DNA of 64,000 nucleotides, from assembly GCF_003589925.1 (NCBI RefSeq), contig NZ_CP032382.1, positions 7,440,001 through 7,504,000 of the forward strand, read 5' to 3'. The notes under the pieces were generated by a model that saw nothing but the letters and a program-made list of their open reading frames with translations, did not search any database and was not told the origin of the DNA. The stretch's first letter is position 1, and each line of letters begins with the position of its first letter. The position numbers were made by a program, and so were the translations under genes. The stretch comes from Chryseolinea soli (GTDB lineage: Bacteria; Bacteroidota; Bacteroidia; Cytophagales; Cyclobacteriaceae). This document shows positions 60,024-64,000 of the stretch, in pieces.

Positions 60024-61841
60024 TCAATAGTCCGACTTCACCAACTTCCCTTCCGGGCTCACGGTACCAGTCCAGGGAAGGCTTGTACCATTGGGCGTCG
60101 GATAGATCTCGCCGTAGATTTTCACCGGGCCGCCTTGCATCAGTTCCATGCCTTTGGTCATGTAGGTGGCATTCGGATTGGGCAGATAATTGAACTGCGT
60201 ATCGTAGATCACCTTTCCGTTCCCGTTGACCAGGGCCAGCCTGCCGATGCCGTATGACTTGGGGTGATGGTAGTACATGAAATAGACCACACAACCACCG
60301 TCTGGTGTAAGGATGTGCATGCCCGATGAACTGATGGCTTGTTTAACGGTGGGGAGCTTTACTTCCCAGATCTTCTCACCGCTGCGCGTCAATTTTGTGA
60401 TCACTTCCTCCGAGGTTTCGTCATCAAGCCAGCGGCTGCCGGTGACGATCACGTTTTTGTCGGACGTGATGGTTACGGAAGTAGCATTGCCCATGTCGTA
60501 TTGCGGCGGATTGAGTTCGATGCCGTTTTTGCCGGCGTACAGTTTACCATTCGCAATGGTTTCGGCCCGTTCAAGCCGCTTGGCCACGGAGCTTCCGGGT
60601 TCATTGGGCTTGATGTTTTCCGGCAGGCGGTGAATGAGCACGGCCGTGGCGTGGTTCAGCGTATCTTTTGGATCGGTTGTCCGCGAGATCAGCAGGCGGC
60701 CGTCCATGATGGCTTTCAGTCCGCGCGACATTTCCGGCTTGCTGTACAGATCGTCCAACATGACGGACGTGATCAGTTTCAGGTCGGTGGCACTGCGCAC
60801 ATCATACACCTTTCTTGGACATTTCTCTTCATCATAATCCACCAGGAAGTAGTTACCCGATGGGGCCAGGAAGAAATTGAAGATGGTGGTGGTTGATTTG
60901 ATTTGCGCCACAGGTTTGCCCGTTTCCAGTTCGATCTTCACCACTTCCCCGGTTTCGTAGCTCCCCAGGATCATGTACTTCGAGTCAGGTGTGATCACGT
61001 GGCCGTAGGGTACATCCGGGATCCGGCAGGTCTTGTATTTCTTTTTCTGCGTATCAATGATGTATGCCACCGGCTGGGCATCCTTAGCGTCTTTAGGATA
61101 TGATCTCCTCCAGGCCTTGTCGCCGTATTCACTGAGCACGAGCCAGCGTCCGTCCGGACTGATCATGGTGTGATCGAGGTGGAGGTAATGCTCCCGTTTT
61201 GGCATGTCCAGGGTGAACAGCGTATCCACTTTCCGCGTCTTCAGGTCGAACCTGGCCAGGTCATAGCGCGTTGGCTCGCCCGTTCGTGAAGCGTAATCCA
61301 CCCGGTGTGTGATGGCGTAGTAGTAGTAATTTTCTTCCCGGTCAGCGCCCATCGGATAGAAAAAGTGGAGATCGTCCACCTTCCCCAGCGACACCAACTC
61401 AGACCACTGTCCTTTTTCGTGATCATACTGACAAGCAAACTCGCCCGTATTCTTGTAGTTCACCCGCCGGTCAAACTTCACGGTTGAAACTTTCCCGTTG
61501 TAATGGAGCACGTCACCGTTAAAGACCGTTTTCATGGCCAGCACTTCCCTGTGGCTCGCCGGGAACTTGTCCATCGGCACGACCAGGTTCGTCACCTTCA
61601 TCGTTTTGTAATCCAGCATTTTCAGCAAGCTGGCCCGCGTGCCATCCGCTTGTTCCACCGTTACCCGTCCCAGTTGAAAGTAATTCGGACTGTTGATGGG
61701 CGAAAAGCTGGACGAGAAACCGGGCTCCCTTCCGATCACTTCGGGCTTAATGATCTCGATGTTCCAGGGGATCTGGGCGTTGGTGGGCGATGCCAGCGAT
61801 AGCATTAAGAGTGCAGTGGATGTGGCCTTCAGAAGATTCAT
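60024..61841 (-). CDS. Exported beta-propeller-like protein, unrecognised
   Basis: 605 residues. Signal peptide about 1-23 (STALLMLSLASPTNAQ). A long series of beta strands with WD40/propeller character follows: HLDHTMISPDGRWLVLSEYG, CRIPDVPYGHVITPDSKYMI, FLAPSGNYFLVDYDEE, SVTITSDKNVIVTGSRWLD, HILTPDGGCVVYFMYY. I recognise no enzyme motif. Probably a periplasmic or secreted binding protein or enzyme. It lies 99 bp upstream of the response-regulator gene on the same strand, so transcription may be joined. Confidence 0.7.
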   Translation of the reverse strand: MNLLKATSTALLMLSLASPTNAQIPWNIEIIKPEVIGREPGFSSSFSPINSPNYFQLGRVTVEQADGTRASLLKMLDYKTMKVTNLVVPMDKFPASHREVLAMKTVFNGDVLHYNGKVSTVKFDRRVNYKNTGEFACQYDHEKGQWSELVSLGKVDDLHFFYPMGADREENYYYYAITHRVDYASRTGEPTRYDLARFDLKTRKVDTLFTLDMPKREHYLHLDHTMISPDGRWLVLSEYGDKAWRRSYPKDAKDAQPVAYIIDTQKKKYKTCRIPDVPYGHVITPDSKYMILGSYETGEVVKIELETGKPVAQIKSTTTIFNFFLAPSGNYFLVDYDEEKCPRKVYDVRSATDLKLITSVMLDDLYSKPEMSRGLKAIMDGRLLISRTTDPKDTLNHATAVLIHRLPENIKPNEPGSSVAKRLERAETIANGKLYAGKNGIELNPPQYDMGNATSVTITSDKNVIVTGSRWLDDETSEEVITKLTRSGEKIWEVKLPTVKQAISSSGMHILTPDGGCVVYFMYYHHPKSYGIGRLALVNGNGKVIYDTQFNYLPNPNATYMTKGMELMQGGPVKIYGEIYPTPNGTSLPWTGTVSPEGKLVKSDY

Positions 61842-62124
61842 GCTCAGGTAATTTCGGTATTTTAGACAGGGTTAGAGCAAGGGTTTTGCCAAAAGTTGGG
61901 TGCTTCTTCAGGCGTGCCGCAACCCCTCGGACCCTTCTCCATTTTCGTGTTTTCCTCGTTTTTCCTTTGACGTACCCGCCCGAAAGACAATATAAGATTT
62001 GACGATTTTGGCGGCTAATTTTAAAATTATTTCAATAAATAGGGCAAACGGCCAGAGATTCTCGGCATCGTTTGCGGCCTCCATGAATTATTTGTAACTA
62101 GGCTATGCAAGAAACCCTAAACCT

Positions 62125-62670
62125 CTGAAAAAGGCATTTGCCATATTCTTCCTGTCGATCTTCCTGTTCAACATAGGAGGATACTACCTGGTCTATTGGG
62201 TGGCCAAATCCCGGGCGCAGAAAGATCTTCTCGTTCGCCTGGATGCAGACAATTATTCATCAAACGACCTCGTGGTCTTCTCCGTCCCTACCATTTCGCT
62301 TCCTTACACCTTACAACAACAGGGCTACGAAAGGGTGAATGGCGAATTTGAATACCAGGGCGAGTACTATAGCCTCGTGAAGCAACGCCTTGAAAATGAC
62401 ACGCTGTTTATGGTGTGTATCAAGGATCATCATCAGAAGAAACTGGTCAAGGTACTGAACGAGTATACCAACCTGGCCAATAACTTACCCGCAAGCGCAC
62501 ACCATACCCTGGATTCCTTCGGAAAACTATTTAAGGACTACACGTCTGCAGAATCAGCGGCTATATCCGCCGGTGCAGGTTGGTGTATCCTACTTTCCTC
62601 CTTTGTTGAAAAAGACTATTCGCTGCTCCAGCGCAATGAGCCTGTGCTCTCCCCTCCTCCCCGAGGCTAG
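62125..62670 (+). CDS. Membrane-anchored protein of an unrecognised family (member 2), probable CTG start
   Basis: 181 residues if translation begins at CTG 62125-62127 (LKKAFAIFFLSIFLFNIGGY): this gives a signal-anchor helix that the GTG at 62200 would remove. It aligns from the same LKK with the protein at 28586: LLVRLDADNYSSNDLVVFSV, YTLQQQGYERVNGEFEYQGE, SLVKQRLENDTLFMVCIKDH. Both lack an ATG at the shared start. The extracytoplasmic part ends AGAGWCILLSSFVEKDYSLL. The upstream ATG at 62103 is out of frame and closes after 7 codons. Function unknown. Confidence 0.65.
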   Translation: MKKAFAIFFLSIFLFNIGGYYLVYWVAKSRAQKDLLVRLDADNYSSNDLVVFSVPTISLPYTLQQQGYERVNGEFEYQGEYYSLVKQRLENDTLFMVCIKDHHQKKLVKVLNEYTNLANNLPASAHHTLDSFGKLFKDYTSAESAAISAGAGWCILLSSFVEKDYSLLQRNEPVLSPPPRG

Positions 62671-62830
62671 CCATCTCCCTCACCTTTTCACTGCGAAAAG
62701 GTCTATTCTCTTTATATGACAGTAAATTTCAATTGGTCTGATCCAAGGGTTTGATCCGCTTGGTACGATTGCAATTTGTTGTCGTCTTTACTAATCAAAA
62801 TCTTATTCCATTTGCCAAAATTTTACTCCA

Positions 62831-64000
62831 ATGAAAAAATATATACAAATTTCAATGCTCTTGTTTTTCATCTGCACCGGCGCTGGCGTTTTTGCCCAGG
62901 GTTGTGTGGCTGTTCGCGCGATGGGCGGCATTAACCCCTTGTCCGCTACGGGTTATACCCTTCCTAAAGGTCATTTTCAGATCGGAACAAACTATCGCTA
63001 TTTCCATTCCTTCAGACATTATGTAGGCACAGAAGAACAAACGCAACGCCAACATACCGGCGGTGGCTTCGACGCAAACGGAAATGAAAAAGGAAACGCT
63101 GTCAATATCTATTCACACGCGATCGACCTCAGCATTTCCTATGGTATCAGCGACCGTTTCCAGGTGAACCTGGTGATCCCTTATGTTCACAATGAACGTT
63201 CGCAGGTATTGGCCACCAAAAAAGATCCCGCAACCGGTCAGACCTTAGAAGGAACCCGCTACAGTGTGTATGCTCAAGGACTCGCCGACATCCGGATGAG
63301 TGCAAACTACTGGGTATTTGATCCTGCCACACATCAAAACGGAAATTTGATGGTTGGCCTTGGTGTGAAGCTGAACACGGGAAGTCATTCCAAAACCGAT
63401 GATGCCATTGCATTGGATCCTACGACGAAGCAGGTGATCACACAAAATCAAACGATGGACCAGGCCATTCAGCCCGGCGATGGTGGCATTGGCATTTCCG
63501 TTGAAATGCAAGGATTCAAACAAATCTACAAACGCATCTACGCTTTCGGTACCGGCTATTACTTGTTCAACCCCAGAGAATCCAATGGCACTTTCAAGTC
63601 AGCGCCCACCGTCGTAAAGGATGCAAATGGAAATGTCCTTGGAACGCTGACGGGCTACAATGTTTATGCTTCACCGGATCAGTACTTTGTACGCGCAGGC
63701 TTCATGACGGCTGTTGGAAAGAACAGAAACGTGACATTGTCTGCTGCCGGAAGATTTGAAGGCATCCCCGCCTATGATGCCTTTGGTGGACAGGTTGCCT
63801 ATCGCAGACCCGGCTATGTTGTCGCCGTCGAGCCTGGCGTTTCCTATCGCAACGGAAAGCATAGCGTAAGTTTGTTCGTGCCCTTCAACCTGGTGAGAAA
63901 CCGCATTCAAAGTGCCGCCGACAAAGCCAATCAAAACCTGCAAAACTCTGTGATCACGGATGAATCACAAAAGGTTCATGTGCAAGGTGATGCTGCCTTC
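62831..64000 (+). CDS. Outer-membrane beta-barrel protein, truncated by the window end
   Basis: 390 codons without a stop. Signal peptide MKKYIQISMLLFFICTGAG, ending AQG. Strands with alternating pattern follow: GHFQIGTNYRYFHSF, HAIDLSISYGISDRFQVNLV, RYSVYAQGLADIRMSANYWV, LMVGLGVKLNTGSHSKTDD, ISVEMQGFKQIYKRIYAFGT, GYVVAVEPGVSYRNGKHSVS. It resembles transporter-type barrels that carry hydrophobic or aromatic compounds, but the substrate is unknown. The C-terminus lies outside the window. It follows the unrecognised membrane protein by 160 bp. Confidence 0.75.
   Translation, partial: MKKYIQISMLLFFICTGAGVFAQGCVAVRAMGGINPLSATGYTLPKGHFQIGTNYRYFHSFRHYVGTEEQTQRQHTGGGFDANGNEKGNAVNIYSHAIDLSISYGISDRFQVNLVIPYVHNERSQVLATKKDPATGQTLEGTRYSVYAQGLADIRMSANYWVFDPATHQNGNLMVGLGVKLNTGSHSKTDDAIALDPTTKQVITQNQTMDQAIQPGDGGIGISVEMQGFKQIYKRIYAFGTGYYLFNPRESNGTFKSAPTVVKDANGNVLGTLTGYNVYASPDQYFVRAGFMTAVGKNRNVTLSAAGRFEGIPAYDAFGGQVAYRRPGYVVAVEPGVSYRNGKHSVSLFVPFNLVRNRIQSAADKANQNLQNSVITDESQKVHVQGDAAF

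Overview
The window looks like a chromosome segment of a Bacteroidota bacterium, most likely of the order Cytophagales. The signs are a SusC/SusD outer-membrane pair, a protein with a C-terminal Por-type (type IX) sorting domain, a beta-propeller sensor kinase of the Bacteroidota kind, TAnnTTTG-like promoter boxes in place of sigma70 -10 boxes, and few clear Shine-Dalgarno sequences. The genus cannot be fixed from the sequence alone.

Layout. 1-8.3 kb: a truncated metallophosphoesterase lipoprotein, an outer-membrane barrel, an AraC regulator, three SRPBCC domains in two overlapping genes, a methyltransferase, an SDR protein that lacks its catalytic residues, an ECF-type sigma factor, an alpha/beta hydrolase and a GNAT acetyltransferase. 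8.4-16.3 kb: a zinc-ribbon/Mrr nuclease, a frameshifted secreted protein, a flavin monooxygenase, a 1152-residue propeller histidine kinase and small exported or membrane proteins. 16.3-16.8 kb: two copies of a two-hairpin element that is probably a small RNA. 17-31 kb: a reductase-like protein, a GH110 alpha-1,3-galactosidase diverging from a type IX-secreted Ig-repeat protein, two tandem ASPIC/UnbV lipoproteins, a Crp/Fnr regulator and an esterase. 31-41 kb: REP-like palindromes, a MocR regulator diverging from a two-gene exported operon, a large beta-helix/PKD surface protein, a second reductase and AraC regulator, and a fibronectin-type protein.

41-54 kb is an accessory island, AT-rich in places. 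It holds a 21-bp tandem repeat, a frameshifted REP-associated (Y1) transposase with a field of palindromes, three SymE-like toxin loci (two intact, one broken), an XRE regulator followed by a PD-(D/E)XK nuclease, two adjacent HEPN-like genes, several unrecognised proteins, and a three-gene operon with DUF1266. 54-64 kb returns to outer-membrane biology: SusD and SusC, a degenerate tRNA-Ser(GGA) remnant touching the end of a response-regulator gene, a secreted propeller-like protein, a second member of an unrecognised membrane family (first member at 28.6 kb), and a truncated outer-membrane barrel.

Functionally, the core genes serve import, degradation and display of polymers at the cell surface together with stress-type regulation. 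The island looks like a decaying toxin/nuclease/HEPN neighbourhood. Several small genes there and nearby carry single-base frameshifts while all long genes are intact, so I read these as real gene decay more than as sequencing error.
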